64,000 bases of DNA from Kalmusia sp. IMI 367209 (lineage: Eukaryota > Ascomycota > Dothideomycetes > Pleosporales > Didymosphaeriaceae). Each line of letters begins with the position of its first letter. Within the stretch, counting starts at the first letter, position 1. The DNA lies in contig JAPEUQ010000004.1 of NCBI GenBank assembly GCA_027946365.1, forward strand, positions 434,001-498,000, given 5' to 3'. The notes under the pieces were generated by a model, which saw only the letters and a list, made by a program, of their open reading frames with translations, was not told where the DNA came from and searched no databases. The position numbers were made by a program, and so were the translations under genes. This document shows, in pieces, positions 36,291 to 48,008 of the stretch.

Positions 36291-37729
36291 CTACTGGTAA
36301 TACCTTTTCTGAACGGCCGTCTGGAAGCCATACCACTCCGCCTCCGTGATCATGTTGAAACCTTTATCCTCGCTATCATTACCGACGAGGTTCCACGGAC
36401 CCAGAGCAGGACGAGTTTCATCTTGGTAGTGAGTGGGGAGAAGGATCTCGGTTAATGGGTCATGATGAAATGCCGGTGGCTCACACATGATCTCGCTGAC
36501 ATGCCGCACGGTGTCCTGCTCTGTACGGACCATCTGCTTCTTTGGGCTGACGGGTGTTTGATCACGGTTGGCGCCTCGGTGGGCCTGGATATAGGTCGGT
36601 TGCTGACTGCCGCAACCTTGACGGCGGAGATGGTTCTCGTACACTGGTTGGATCGGCTCTTCAATGGCTGTGAGAGGCCGAAAGTCAACGCTCGTGCCGT
36701 TGGAGTCTTGAACCGCCGGTGAAGCAAGAACACAGCATCTAGATGCCGATTTCGTGGGAGTTGGAGTAAGTTCGCCCACCGACTGCTGAGTCTCGACTCT
36801 ACGCGTAGAATATGGCGGCGAGATGATCCCGTCTTCATTTTCGGCCACGAAACCGGTCTCTCTGACCTGTATGCCCCGTGTTGCACACTCTAATTCCACC
36901 TCCCTACCTAAAAGCTTTTCTCCGTTCTTCAACCGCATGGCGCGGTCGCGCTCCTGCACTGACTCAAAGAGCACGAATGCGACATTACTGAACCTCTTGA
37001 GGCGCTGAATATACTTTCGCTCAAAGTCAACAACATGGAAGCCTTGAAAAAAAAGCTTAACAGCAACCTGATTTGCGTCAGGATGAATCTTGTTCATGAG
37101 AAGGACGCGATGCTCTGGGCCATCAGGTTTGGGGCGCTGGTTGCGGCGGCGAGGTGTGAGCGCAGTCGTAGCGCGGCGCGCAGGCACTGCGTCACTAACT
37201 AAGGCAAGAGGTGGATGCCGCGGACCGCGAAGGATCGGGAGCTGAGATCGATGGACCGGCGGCGCTTCTGTGCTACCTGGAAGAGGAGGAAAGTCTGGCA
37301 TGCTGTGGGACGCGGGGACTGGTTGAGGTGCGGGCGTCATAACGTGTCGCTCGCCGTCGGATATACCCAGCAGTCCAGAGGTAGTCACTGGGGAGAGGTG
37401 TCAGCAATATCCTCCATAGTCATAGGATGCGGTTTACTCTCGAAGCCTCCCTTCGCTCGCATCACACGTAATTGTCGACCAAGAAGCTCCTTCAAGTCCA
37501 AATTCTCGATCGCACGTAAGACCTCGTCAAGAGTGCCCAACAGAACATAAGCTATACTCCATGTACCGGTCTTGACATTTTTGTCACGTTTCCAATCAAT
37601 GACATCGTAGCCTTCAAAGAGCTTTTGGACGTCGGAGTCCGTTGTTTTGAAGTGCAGGTTTGTAACTCTGACCACGCGATCCTCGAGCGCGCATATCTCA
37701 CCTATTTCCATTCTCTCTCCTCGAGGCAT
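36291..37729 (-). CDS. Two-RRM RNA-binding-type protein
   Basis: This is a probable RNA-binding or calcipressin-like protein. Two exons (37729-37438, 37387-36291) join through a 50-nt intron with a CTGAC branch site and give 462 residues. The first RRM-like domain is at about 14-95 (VVRVTNLHFKTTDSDVQKLF, then WSIAYVLLGTLDE). A Pro-rich linker follows, and the second RRM-like domain is at about 185-265 (VLLMNKIHPDANQ, then SNVAFVLFESVQERDRA). The C-terminal 190 residues look disordered. The RNP motifs are degenerate, with few of the usual aromatics, so RNA contact may be unconventional. The frame extends upstream only through non-ATG codons, which sets the start. Confidence 0.78.
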
Positions 37730-38931
37730 GGCGTGAATGGGCAATGTTGATGGTGGGGAGATGGACGAATTGACTAGGTAATTGAAGGCAGGCGGCGTAG
37801 TTCTGGTCAATTAGGTGAAATGTGATGGAGTTGACTGTTGTGAGCCAAAAAGCTGTAGTGGTAGAATCGGAAAGGTACGGATCGGGTTCACAAATTTTCC
37901 GTCGCTTACAAGTTGCGTAATAAGAAGGTGAATGGAGATGGGTCATGTGCTCGTGCACCTCCATTCACCTGTGCGCTCATAGTCCATGAACGATGTACAT
38001 CGTCAAGCATTTTTATATAGCAGGCGAAACAATTTTTGATAGAGGAGCACTGATTAGCAAAATTGTTGCCGCTATGCCCTCTGTTATAGTATAGTGTTTG
38101 CTGTATACAAGATGACAACTTTCTGGCTTATTCTTAACGCGATTGAGTATCCTTGGATACCATGCAAAATTCAAGACAATCATCAAAAAGGAAAATACGC
38201 AGATCCGTGTTTGCTATGTACTTTTAACATACACTCATGCCAAATGTTGGCTACCATAGACAGACGATTCAACCGGAAAATGGACTTAGTATACGACCTT
38301 TCTCGCGTAGGATGCCAGCTAGTCAATGGCAGTTGATAGAGAAATAGAGCTCAGTAATTGTCAGAACGACCTATCCCAACGAGAATTGGCAGCTGTAGAG
38401 TCCCCGCAATCGTGCAGGCTTGTGAATTTCTCTACAACGCTCTCAAGCTACTTGTGAGCAAACGTTATTCTCCAACAATCACGAGCGCTCAGTACTTGTA
38501 ATGACAGAGTTGTATGGGTCTGCTTGCACCAACTGAGATGTTGATTTGACACTCAAAAGAAATCAACATCACCATGGGCACCATTGGCACCATTTTCTAG
38601 CCGTCGCTAACGATCCGCTGGATCATCATAACAAAGCAAACAGCGCATAAGTACTAGTAGTCAGAGAGTATCAAATTTGATTTCGCACATAGTGTGGCTG
38701 CGAAGTAAGTTATGCAACTACCAAGACTAAACTCGCGAAGAAAAGCATCCCTTGTGGTGCACTGCAGGGTAGAAAACCCACTAGTCTCATTATGAGCGAT
38801 CAGAGGTTGAACAATGGCTTGCTTCGAGCGCAAGCCCCAGCGAATCCCCAAACTCCAACATCCAACCTGTTCGCCACCATCGCCGTAGAGCTTCATAACA
38901 CCCCGCTGTCAAAGCCCAAGATGCACATAGA
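37730..38931. other. Intergenic, no supported gene
   Basis: This spacer separates the RRM gene from the Pro/Tyr-rich gene; both are on the minus strand. Small frames at 38094-38336 and 38654-38896 have no motif or splice support. The part near 37730 should hold the RRM gene promoter. Confidence 0.45.
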
Positions 38932-40993
38932 CTAACCGCGCCTCTTCTTCACCTTCTCAAATTGCGCCTTTAGCATCATGACATGCCGCTCCTGCGCCTC
39001 AATCTCATTACGCATTTCCTCTTCATTCGTACGGGCAGGCTCGTCATCTGCTTCGACCATATAATTGGTTGGCACATCATCGTGGTCCTCAACAGCGATG
39101 GGATGATCCTCCACGGCCGGTTCGCGCTTGACGCGCGGAGCCACGGGAATATCGGGTGCACCGTAGCGAGCTGGTGTTCCCTCGGGGAGATATGAGGATG
39201 ACCGCTTCGAACGACCGAAGGGCGAGAAGCGAGCGCGGCTCGAGGGATACGCAAATGAGGATTGAGCAGAGGTAGACGGCGACATGGTAGGGGAGAAGGG
39301 CATCGGAGGCGGGTAGGGCTGCATGCCGGGATAGGGTTGCATGTCTAGATTGCCATCGGTATAAGCGCGAGGGTCTTGAGAGCGGGAGCCTTGAGAACCA
39401 AGATTACGCTTCATTTCCTGCTGTCTGTAGCCTGTGTAGCCATGATATTGAGCGCCGGTGTCTTTGCTTGACTCTTGCGGACCGTAACCTGGATATTGCC
39501 CATATCCAGGCCAAGGATACATCGGTGGCGGCGGCGGCGGAAAGCCCTTCATATGAGGCGGAGCGTAACCTTTCATATGAGGAGGAGGATAATAACCAGG
39601 CATGCCGTAGCCGCCGTATGGACCTAGTGTTCTAGTTAGCAAAGATAATTGACATCTTCATAGGATGTCATACCGTAGCCAAGCATACCATAGCCATACA
39701 TGTGCTGAGGAGGAAGTGGGTGCTCAAAGGGTTCAGGCTCAGGTTGCTTAGGAAGCTTCACCTGCTTGTCCTGCTTCGACAGCTTAGACTGTTTAGACTG
39801 CTTTGACTGTACGGGCAATAGCAGTTTCGGCGGCTGATGCGGGGCGCCCTATCTAGTCAGCTAATGTATTTTAGCTGCGATAGTTGACTTACTTGGATGT
39901 AGGTCTGCTTCTTTTGGTACGGATTTGAAAATTCAGGCTGGCGGTCGTCATCATCACCAGCGACAGTCTCGTCGATCTCCATATCATCATCATCTTCGTC
40001 TGTCTCTTCATTCTCTTCATCACTACCGGGCTGCAAGTCCTCATCACCGCAAGCGAGAATGTGGTCAATGTCTTCATCCGTCTCTAGTTGGCCCTTAGGG
40101 TGCCCCATCATGAGGTGCTTGTAGCGAATGGAAAAGCTGGTATCGACTTCCCAACCACGGACAAGCATATCTTCAATAACATCGAAGTCAGTAGTCACAA
40201 GCTGTGGCTTACGATTGCCGGTGTGTTTGATGCGATAGCGAACAACATCATTCATCGCTTTCTTGAGGAAGGCCCTGTCGCGAGTATGGTTCGAGACCAT
40301 GAAAACAGCCTTAAGCACAGACGGTAACCACTTCTTTGGATCTAATTGATGAGGTCAGTAAATACCATCAAGGCTTCGCACGTCTTGCAAATGCCTACCT
40401 GTCTCATGTTGACGATAAGCAGTGCGCTTGCCGCCCTTTTTCTTCTGCAGCGGACGGTGACACTTGGGAATGTAGTTGATGATAAAGTTCTTGCCCCAGT
40501 TTCGCTCGATCGCACGAATTACCTCCATCTTTGCCTTCATGTCATTCTTCGCGATCGGCTTGGCGGCGAATGGCTTAGGGCCGGGCTTCTTGTGAGTCCT
40601 GCCAGCGCTAGAGGGCGACGCCTCCGCAATCTTGTGGGGAGCGAGATGCTCACGAACAGGAAAAGCGGACGCAGACTGTTTATGGGAGCCACGGGGGCGA
40701 CGGCGGCACTTGGACCCATCATCTTCGCTAGATTCGGCTTGGGGGCGAAGCTCGGCCGGAGACGACAGCCGGCCAATGTCGTTGTCGACGTTCTCTAGCG
40801 GGTATTCCTGAGTTGCGGCATTGCTGGAAAGGCCCGTATCCATCTAATGAGGGAGTTAACACTAGCGATGGATAGCAAAACAGGAATCAGGAACAAGGTT
40901 GCTCACCTGCTGCTGGTTATCGAAGTAGCCGCAATTGTCACGAATGGATTCCTGATGCTGAGGCTCAACTGGTGGAGCTGTACCTTCGTGCAT
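38932..40993 (-). CDS. Unknown protein with acidic block, Pro/Tyr/Gly-rich region and coiled-coil end
   Basis: I do not recognise a family. Five exons (40993-40907, 40843-40399, 40341-39893, 39848-39674, 39623-38932) join in phase with introns of 44-63 nt and TGCTAAC-type branch sites, giving 615 residues. The layout is as follows: a disordered Ser/Lys/Arg-rich start; a probably folded region (about 120-240) including RNWGKNFIINYIPKCHR and KWLPSVLKAVFMVSN; an Asp/Glu block; and a KQSKQSK-like basic repeat. Next comes a Tyr/Gly/Pro-rich part with a repeated PPHMKG motif and a PPPPPP run. A KREP segment and a C-terminal helix of about 40 residues with heptad character (EEEMRNEIEAQERHVMMLK) end the protein. 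The mix suggests a nuclear or RNA-granule protein. The start is the first in-frame ATG; an extra upstream exon is possible. Confidence 0.72.
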
Positions 40994-42286
40994 GCTGCGA
41001 GTGATTGGGGCCTCAAGGTCAGAATCTGTGTCTGAGGAGGATAGGCAGGGTGTAGCAAGGCGCCTGCGGAAAGAGAAGTACTCCGTGGCCGTAAAGTGGG
41101 AAGAACGTCGGAGCCTTTGGGGGGCTCGACGTCTTCTGAGGTCGAAGAGATGAAAGAAAGTTTGGACGCTTTTTGATGGCCGAAGCAAATCCAAAGCTGT
41201 GACAAATTGTAGATCTGGCAGGAATCAAAGAAGTAATGGGGTGGAGCCGTGGTCTTATATAGATACCAGGAGCTTGTGCCTCGTGCGCGGCGACGGCTAC
41301 TAGGGTTGCGGTTAGTAAGATAAAGGGACAGACGTGAGAGAATTGCGCGGTTGCTACACGAGCTCATGGCGTAGGACCTTGTGAGAATTTTATGACCAGC
41401 AACCAATGGAAGCAGCTAAGCTTGATTGCTGTTCGAGACTCGACAGCAGTCAGGTCTGAACTCAGGGGGGGCAGCCTGAGTATACCTTGAAGAGCGTCAG
41501 TGAATTGAAGCTGCAAAAATCTATAACAACTGCAGATCCTCGAGGGTCATGCCCCTGTACGAGGCAGAGAGGATTAAATCAAGCAGAGGTCTTGATAAGG
41601 TCTGGATTATCGTTTTGCACGACATGGGTACGAATTACTCGAGTCTACGGGAGCCAGGATGAGTTTAGAAAATACTTGGCTCAAGGGCACAATTTTTTTC
41701 GACTAGCCTCTGTGTCAACCGGATATGTAGTCGATACCGCGGATAACTTCACATTACCTGGTAGTAGACCGGATGGTTGTTCATACAAATGATCGAGAGA
41801 CTCCAGACAGCACTGAACAACATCGCTATTTGTCAATTATACCAGGAAGTCATGTGTATAAGAGTCTACGGGGGCGAGAAAGAGATCTTTGAGCTTTAGG
41901 AAAATTCGTCTACTTATTACCCATCTCAAATGTTATCCATCAAGTCGGGAGTGAGAAACACCGCCCTGTCTGTGAATCGGTAATACGACTTTTAGAGCTC
42001 AAAGCATAACAGTGAATGCCAACGCCAAATAGGTATCTTACTAATAGGTCACATTACAGACAAATTGTACGATGCGCCGGTATATCTCATTGTTGATGAG
42101 TTGACTCTGAAAAGTTGAGGTCACGGTGGAACACACGGAGGAAGCGAAAAGGGACAACGCGCCTACTTCGTCCTTTTTCTAATCATGATGAAGATGGAAG
42201 GAGCTACGCGTGGGACGAAGCCACGCAACGATTCATATTTACACCAGCTCACCCTTAACCTATCAACACTAGCTTGCCTCTCTAGT
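40994..42286. other. Intergenic, promoter side of the Pro/Tyr-rich gene
   Basis: An open frame continues a little upstream of 40993 without an ATG and may be leader or an extra exon. From about 41480 to 42286 I see no supported gene, repeat or RNA. Confidence 0.45.
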
Positions 42287-43717
42287 CTAATGTCTCACAG
42301 TACCGACACTGTGCACTGTACTATTCGAGTACGTGCTGCCAATTTCCCCACTCTTGATGTTCGAAAACACAACTCTCGCATTTGGGTATTGCTTGATCAA
42401 ATCCGCTGGCCTCCCACCTGTAGTTGGGCAAGGCCCGCGTCCAACGCCAGGTTTGCTTGAATCTGCATCTGCTGGATAAGGGTCCTGGTCAAGCCAGCCC
42501 ATATAACTACCCGCGTCATCCCAAATCGCAAAAGCAAGAACCATGCCCCGGCGGATAGCCTCGCCCATCTGCTTCAGGCCACCTTGGCGCGCTGTGTCAT
42601 CTTGGCCGCCGAAAACCTGTTTTTGCTTGGTGCAGTACTCGTCGGAGATAGAGTCAGCAGGGTCTAGTCCTGGTACGTTGACTTTGGCGTTCTGAATGAC
42701 TTTGCCGGCTTGCACGTACAGACGGCGGATCTCCTTGAGCGTGCCGTTTGCGGAGCCGTCCGAGGTGATGAACTGGGTTACGACGGTAAAGGGCTTGCCG
42801 GTGTCGACGGTGTAGTTCCCCTCCAAGGCCGTAGTAGGCTTTGTTTCCGTTGCGATAGGCGTTGAGGTCGCAGCCATCTTTGTCACAAAGACCTTGGTAA
42901 CGCGCATCACCGTTGCCGCACTCCGTACCTTCGCAGACGGCAATTTGGTTCGCGTTGCACGGATGAGGAGTGTAGGCAGTAGCAGCACGATTCGCCTCCC
43001 AGATATCCATCTCATTGCAACAGGCACCGTAAGTACCGTTCAGGTTGGCCTAGTTATTGTCAGAACCAAGCCGGCAGCGTGGCTACTCAAGGAATTTGGA
43101 GCACTTACCTCTCCCTTGATAAAGTTGACGGTTGGGCACTGTGCATCACAGTAGCCCGTACCGTACTTCGCACCCGCCTTATTCAGCTCATTCTGATCTC
43201 CCTTCTGGTTCATCTCGCTAAAATATAGCGCGCCATTGATACCGCATGGTACATTGCTCACATCGACATCGAAAGAAAATTCCTTGTTCAGCAGGCTGAA
43301 GTGATCGTACGTCTCATCATCCTTCAAGAGGTACACCCTAGGACTGCTCAAAGTCGTCACATTGGTCGCTGGATCCGTCTTGTAGATATTCATCGTAAGC
43401 GCATCACCCGACGTCCGGATACCATAGCTCGCGTAGTCAACACCTTCGAGCGAGCATGTCTTTGCGCAAGTCTCCACATCGGGGCAGAAGGTCTCATTGA
43501 AACCGCTGGTGATGCAGTTCGAGTATCCATCTACGTTGTGAAGCCAACGGTAGGCTGAGTCCAGGACGACGGAAGTGTTGAGAGCCTGACAGCCGCCGGA
43601 TTTTGTGCAGGTATATGATGTAAGAGACGGATGGACTTCTGGTGTCAGCGGGCCTGGTACCTGTGCAAGGGCTGTTGCCGCTAGCAGCGTCGCAGTAAAA
43701 AGAGCGGTGCTTGCCAT
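42287..43717 (-). CDS. Secreted GH7 cellulase (cellobiohydrolase/endoglucanase I type) with one frame break
   Basis: GH7 enzymes cleave beta-1,4-glucan with retention and are secreted. Two exons (43717-43109, 43049-42287) are separated by a 59-nt intron. The protein has a signal peptide ([14 protein letters not shown]), conserved Cys pairs, HPSLTSYTC and [11 protein letters not shown]. The catalytic signature EMDIWEAN lies near residues 216-223 with both Glu and the Asp present. [12 protein letters not shown] and the [13 protein letters not shown] region follow. There is no cellulose-binding module. A run of four G (coding strand, 42821-42818) carries one base too many: without it the sequence reads [14 protein letters not shown] and continues to a 456-residue enzyme. 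As given, the frame shifts and ends early. The good conservation on both sides suggests sequence error or very recent loss. Confidence 0.85.
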
Positions 43718-44882
43718 GTCGGAGGTGGCGCTGATCCCCAGCCAGTTGCTTCAAGATTCACAAAAACGATGAACTGATATGTTCACATGCTCTCTCGAAA
43801 CGGGTACTTTATACTGCTTGATAACTGAGCCATACCGACTGGCTCCAAGCATTGAATATTATTACGCAGTATACGAACATAGAATGATCCAGATAAACGA
43901 CTGCTCATTTACTGGTATCGTCCTACAACTAGGATCGCCCAACACTCCGGGCCGAGATCGAGAGGCGACCGTTCCAAGATCAGTTGCACGTTCCAGCTAC
44001 TATGTGCGATAGTAAAAATGGTTCAATCTTCGTTTTTCGAAGTTCGAGAAGATTGCTTGCATGGTGCATCCCAACTGGTGGGCCCTGGGCGGACCGGCGG
44101 TCCTTTAGCCGAAATGTCGAGTGCCGGGGCATGTCTCTAGAAAGTCCATCAATGATACCTTAGCGATATGATCTTAGTAGGCCGCAAGATCGGCATGCTG
44201 TATCCCTTCAAGATGGCTCGGCGGGCATAGCATATGCTGCGGAAGAAAATTGGATGCTAAGATCCAGCCATGCCATGGAGCATGCCTTGGAGGATATCCC
44301 AAGATGTGAGATTGTGAGAACAAGTGAAGTCAAATATAGGAAATACGGAAATAGCCTTCAGAGGACGTAGTTTCTAAATAGTAGCGACATGACGTCCAAA
44401 GGGTAGCGATGAGAAGCTGACATAATCCGTACGGCAACTGCACGTGCTCCTTCACGCCTCTTGCTCATTGGTTTTTGGACATGTTGGGATTCTTGAGACA
44501 GGGAACTATGAAATTGCATTGCGTACTCAGCATAAGCCGCGGGTATTGGTTAGATCGAATACTCCAAGATCTTCGAGATTCGTGATATCACCCGCTTCAA
44601 CCTTCCGTCGCGACGCGACTCCGACTCTCCATCGCAAACCCACCTAGAAAACCTCTACATATTGTCCTTTGAGCAAGGACCCTTTGATGTCTTTCTGATT
44701 GATCATCTACCTAGCACTGACCCACCAGCAACATACGATACACGCATGGCGGCAATAATGCGGGGAAAGATCAGACCGGGGCGCGCAGGTCATGCTTACT
44801 CGCAGCCAGCGAACATAACGTCACATATCCTATAGCACCAAATACCTTTGGATACTCCGCACTCAATGCACTCTACTCCACC
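43718..44882. other. Intergenic, divergent promoter region
   Basis: This spacer lies upstream of both the GH7 gene and the glyoxalase-like gene. I see no coding evidence. Control sites for cellulase genes may lie next to 43718, but I could not assign a specific binding site with confidence. Confidence 0.45.
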
Positions 44883-45904
44883 ATGTCCACCACAAGCAGA
44901 GCGCTTATCATCGGACCCGCGCCGACGCGTCTTCGCCAAATCGCGCTTGTAACGCGCGACCTCGAGCAAGCCAAACACCAACTTGTACGCATATGCGCCG
45001 CCACGAGCGCCCAAATGCGGCACGACTAACGGTCCCGGTAGACACATGTCATAGGCACAGAAGTCATTTTTGAAGACCCGGCCGTAGCGCAATTCGGTCT
45101 GAAAAACTTCCTCGGTGCGTCTTCCGCCCTCTTCTACCTCCCGTCTAATACCCAACAGTCCCTCTCGGCGGCGACTTCTTAGAAGTACACCTCTCCCCAC
45201 AGCATACCCCTCGCGCCTCCCGCTGATCGCAGCAGGTCGTTTCCCCCACCGAACTAAACACCACAGCGGGCCGCCTCCTCGACAAACGCGGTGATGGCGG
45301 CTACATGATCATAATGCAAACCGCTGACGCGAAGCAGCGCCAACAATACATCGAAGCAAAGGGCCTAGCGAAGGTTATATGGGGCTATGAACGCGACGAC
45401 GTTGTTTGCGCGCAGTACCATCCCAAAGACATAAAAGGCGGCATGATGGCGGAGCTGGACTCGCATGCGCCGAGTAAGGCGAACCCAGAGCCGTTGAAGG
45501 AGCGCTTCTCGCCGTGGCATGCGTGTGGGTCCGACTACGACTCATATTTTGAGGGTATGAAGCGCACCTCGGATCTCACGCTCGAGGGCTGTGTGCTGCG
45601 TCTTGCGCCAGGGGATGTTGGGCATGAGGATGCGGCGAGGCAGTGGGAAGAGGTGTTCGGTGTAGGCAGGAGTAGGGATTTATTAGCATTTACGAATGCG
45701 AGGCTAGGTTTCATAATAGGAAAAGAAGGAGAGCGTGAGGGTTTGGTGTCGGTCACGGTGGGTGTGAATGGGAAGAAGCGATTTGATGGGATACTTGAGA
45801 GGGCTAGTAAAGCGGGGTTGTGTGGGGACGGATGGATTAATATGTGTGGGGTAAAGTGGTATTTTGTGCTTACAGGGCATGATGAGTCAAAGGAGAAGCT
45901 ATAG
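44883..45904 (+). CDS. Glyoxalase-like domain protein
   Basis: This is a member of the vicinal-oxygen-chelate superfamily (glyoxalase-like fold); the reaction is unknown. Exons are 44883-44984, 45055-45114, 45159-45184 and 45236-45904. The first region reads RLRQIALVTRDLEQAKHQL, then TEVIFEDPAVAQFGLKN, VPLGGDFLEVVSP and GRLLDKRGDGGYM, which is the typical order for fungal members. The product is about 285 residues. The first junction is out of phase by one base: exon 1 ends in phase 0 at a GTACGC donor, but exon 2 needs one base (a G would give QLGTEVIF). A missing G at the donor would explain this. The 26-nt third exon is fixed by phase and sequence. A reverse-strand open frame over the first half is a shadow. 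Confidence 0.75.
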
Positions 45905-46664
45905 GTAGGTTCGTTGAAGTATTAGATGATCTTGAGAATAGATATAACAAGCTGACCACTCATGGCATACGATAAATGCAAGATACGAGCAATTTGATTT
46001 TGATATCAAGGGATGAAAACCTGAATTGAGTGCTTTTCGCACGAAGAGAGCTGAAAAGTGCCAAAGCCTGTGTTTGTCCCCTCGATATCGGTAAGCAGAA
46101 AGCCAACGCAAAACAAGAAGCCAATGTGTTGAAATCCTCCTCCCAGAGATAGCGTCCATCCGAGGTCTGGGAATCGAGTTCAAGGAGGGAAGATCTTGTG
46201 GTCAAAGCAAAGCAACTTAACCAATCTGGGGATGGGCTCTTAACAGTGTAAGCAGAAACAAGGTCGTGGGAAATAAGAAGCAGAAGTCCTTCCGGTAGCG
46301 AAATTATTGCTCATGCTCTACCTGTCATCCCAAAAAAGGTATCTGTAGACCGGACTGAGAGTACCGGTGCATGTTCGAGCACACAAGATTGGAACGGAAT
46401 TCTATACTTCGGTGCCGATAGACTGTACGTGATTCATCAATTAGAATGGTAGTCGTGAAGATACCGACTGTCAGAATAAGACAGAAGTGTTGCCAAGACC
46501 GTGGAGATATCATAGCAGCAAAGTTTTAGATGCTAAGAAGATCGTTCAAAAATTCAGTCTTGTTCTCGACGTGAGACCTACCGAAATTTTAGTGTTGATT
46601 CGACTATCCTAGGTGATTTAATACCGCTGGGCTTACCAGATCATTGCAGTGTGGCCGATACTAG
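45905..46664. other. Intergenic, convergent 3' flanks
   Basis: This gap lies between the 3' ends of the glyoxalase-like gene and the F-box-like gene. Overlapping small minus-strand frames at 45899-46205 show no motif. Nothing else is visible. Confidence 0.45.
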
Positions 46665-48008
46665 CTACGTGTAAAACATTATCTTCCGGCGTTTAAACTC
46701 TTCTTTTAGAGTGTGGGACAAATGAATATCACGATCGTGGTGGTATGACCTGAACACCACGATTGTCTTCAGTTCCGGGAAAATGGTCTTAGTATTCCCT
46801 ACCATGATCGAAAAAACCCCGTCGGCAGACTCCATAGAATTAGCAAGGTCCATCCACGTATCGAGAATGGCTATTTCCTGAAGAGCAGGTGGGAAAACAG
46901 TCGAGAGTGGATTCCACGGCCCTCTACGAGTGTAGATAAGGTGGGCGGGAATGCTGATAGTCTCTAATGCACTAAAGTTGGCAAAGCTCTGCACGACAGT
47001 TTTGGTGCCTCTTTTGAGGGGGTCATTAACATGCAATTTTCTTAATGAAGCTTGATATCGATGAAGAGTCTCGATAATCATGGTGAAATCCCACGCTGAC
47101 TTCGGCAGTTTGTTGTCCCATAGGCAGCCCACGATGTGCAAAGTATTACACGCTCGTATCAAGGCAGACATGTTTTCAGTGCCGATATTACAGTCGATAA
47201 AACGGAGAGACGTGATACTGGAAGCACCAACTTCGAGCTGACTAGATACCAAATCTAATGGTGACTCGAGATCGACAAGGAAGTAGATGGTCAGGTCGCG
47301 TAGCGCTGTCAAGCGGAACAGAGGAATTATGTCCTTGACTTTGAGTGCGGAGCCATCGACCACGATAGATCTCAAGTTCGTGTAGCCACTGGATTCCGTC
47401 GATCTCATTGGGGACCCTTGGGGTTGAAAAGCGAGTGACCAAGTGACAGCCTGATACGGCAACAGCAGCTGATTGGAGTGAAAATCTGGCTCAATAGATA
47501 ATGATCTAATCTTTGGGCACTGTTTTATGAGCAGCATGAAACAAATTGCCGTCCTGTCCTTGGTCTGCACCCGTTCTTGCCACGTGAAAGTTTCCAGGAA
47601 TGATTGTTGCAATGGTGCTATCAGAGCACTTGTAATTTCCTCATCAAAATCGAGTGACTTGATGTGCTCAGTGATGATGGTGGCCTCACGAAGATTCAAA
47701 TGAACGTCTCTTTGATCATATGACCCTTTGTTGATATGTTTGATTAAATCACCCAACTTGGGGTTGTGGAGTATAGTCGCTAGGAGCATAGACACGTCGA
47801 CCTTATCCACATATATCCGACTGTATAGAACCTCGGTCGCTTGCCGTGCGAATGGCTTGACGAAGCATAGATTGCGGATGTCTTCGTAATACTTGCCACT
47901 CGACTTATTGACTTGCCCCGCGATCATCAAGAGTATCTCTTCAGGAAAGTCATAGATAGTCGCTGACGATGACGAAGAGTGCACGCGGTCATCTTTCATT
48001 TCGTTCAT
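46665..48008 (-). CDS. F-box-like protein with leucine-rich C-terminal region
   Basis: F-box proteins recruit targets to SCF ubiquitin ligases through Skp1. A single exon encodes 447 residues. The F-box-like segment is at about 18-60 (YDFPEEILLMIAGQV, then NLCFVKPFARQATEVLYSRI). The rest has weak leucine-rich periodicity (LRSIVVDGSALKVKDI, SLRFIDCNIGTENMSALI, LRKLHVND), as in fungal F-box/LRR proteins. The frame extends upstream only through non-ATG codons, so the first ATG is used. The gene is AT-richer than its neighbours. The target is unknown. Confidence 0.72.
   Translation of the reverse strand: MNEMKDDRVHSSSSSATIYDFPEEILLMIAGQVNKSSGKYYEDIRNLCFVKPFARQATEVLYSRIYVDKVDVSMLLATILHNPKLGDLIKHINKGSYDQRDVHLNLREATIITEHIKSLDFDEEITSALIAPLQQSFLETFTWQERVQTKDRTAICFMLLIKQCPKIRSLSIEPDFHSNQLLLPYQAVTWSLAFQPQGSPMRSTESSGYTNLRSIVVDGSALKVKDIIPLFRLTALRDLTIYFLVDLESPLDLVSSQLEVGASSITSLRFIDCNIGTENMSALIRACNTLHIVGCLWDNKLPKSAWDFTMIIETLHRYQASLRKLHVNDPLKRGTKTVVQSFANFSALETISIPAHLIYTRRGPWNPLSTVFPPALQEIAILDTWMDLANSMESADGVFSIMVGNTKTIFPELKTIVVFRSYHHDRDIHLSHTLKEEFKRRKIMFYT

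Noticed and set aside
35968..36300. Overlapping open frames on both strands
   Set aside because: Both lack motifs and lie at the 3' end of the RRM gene.
44796..45200. Minus-strand open frame
   Set aside because: It is the shadow of the spliced glyoxalase-like gene on the plus strand.
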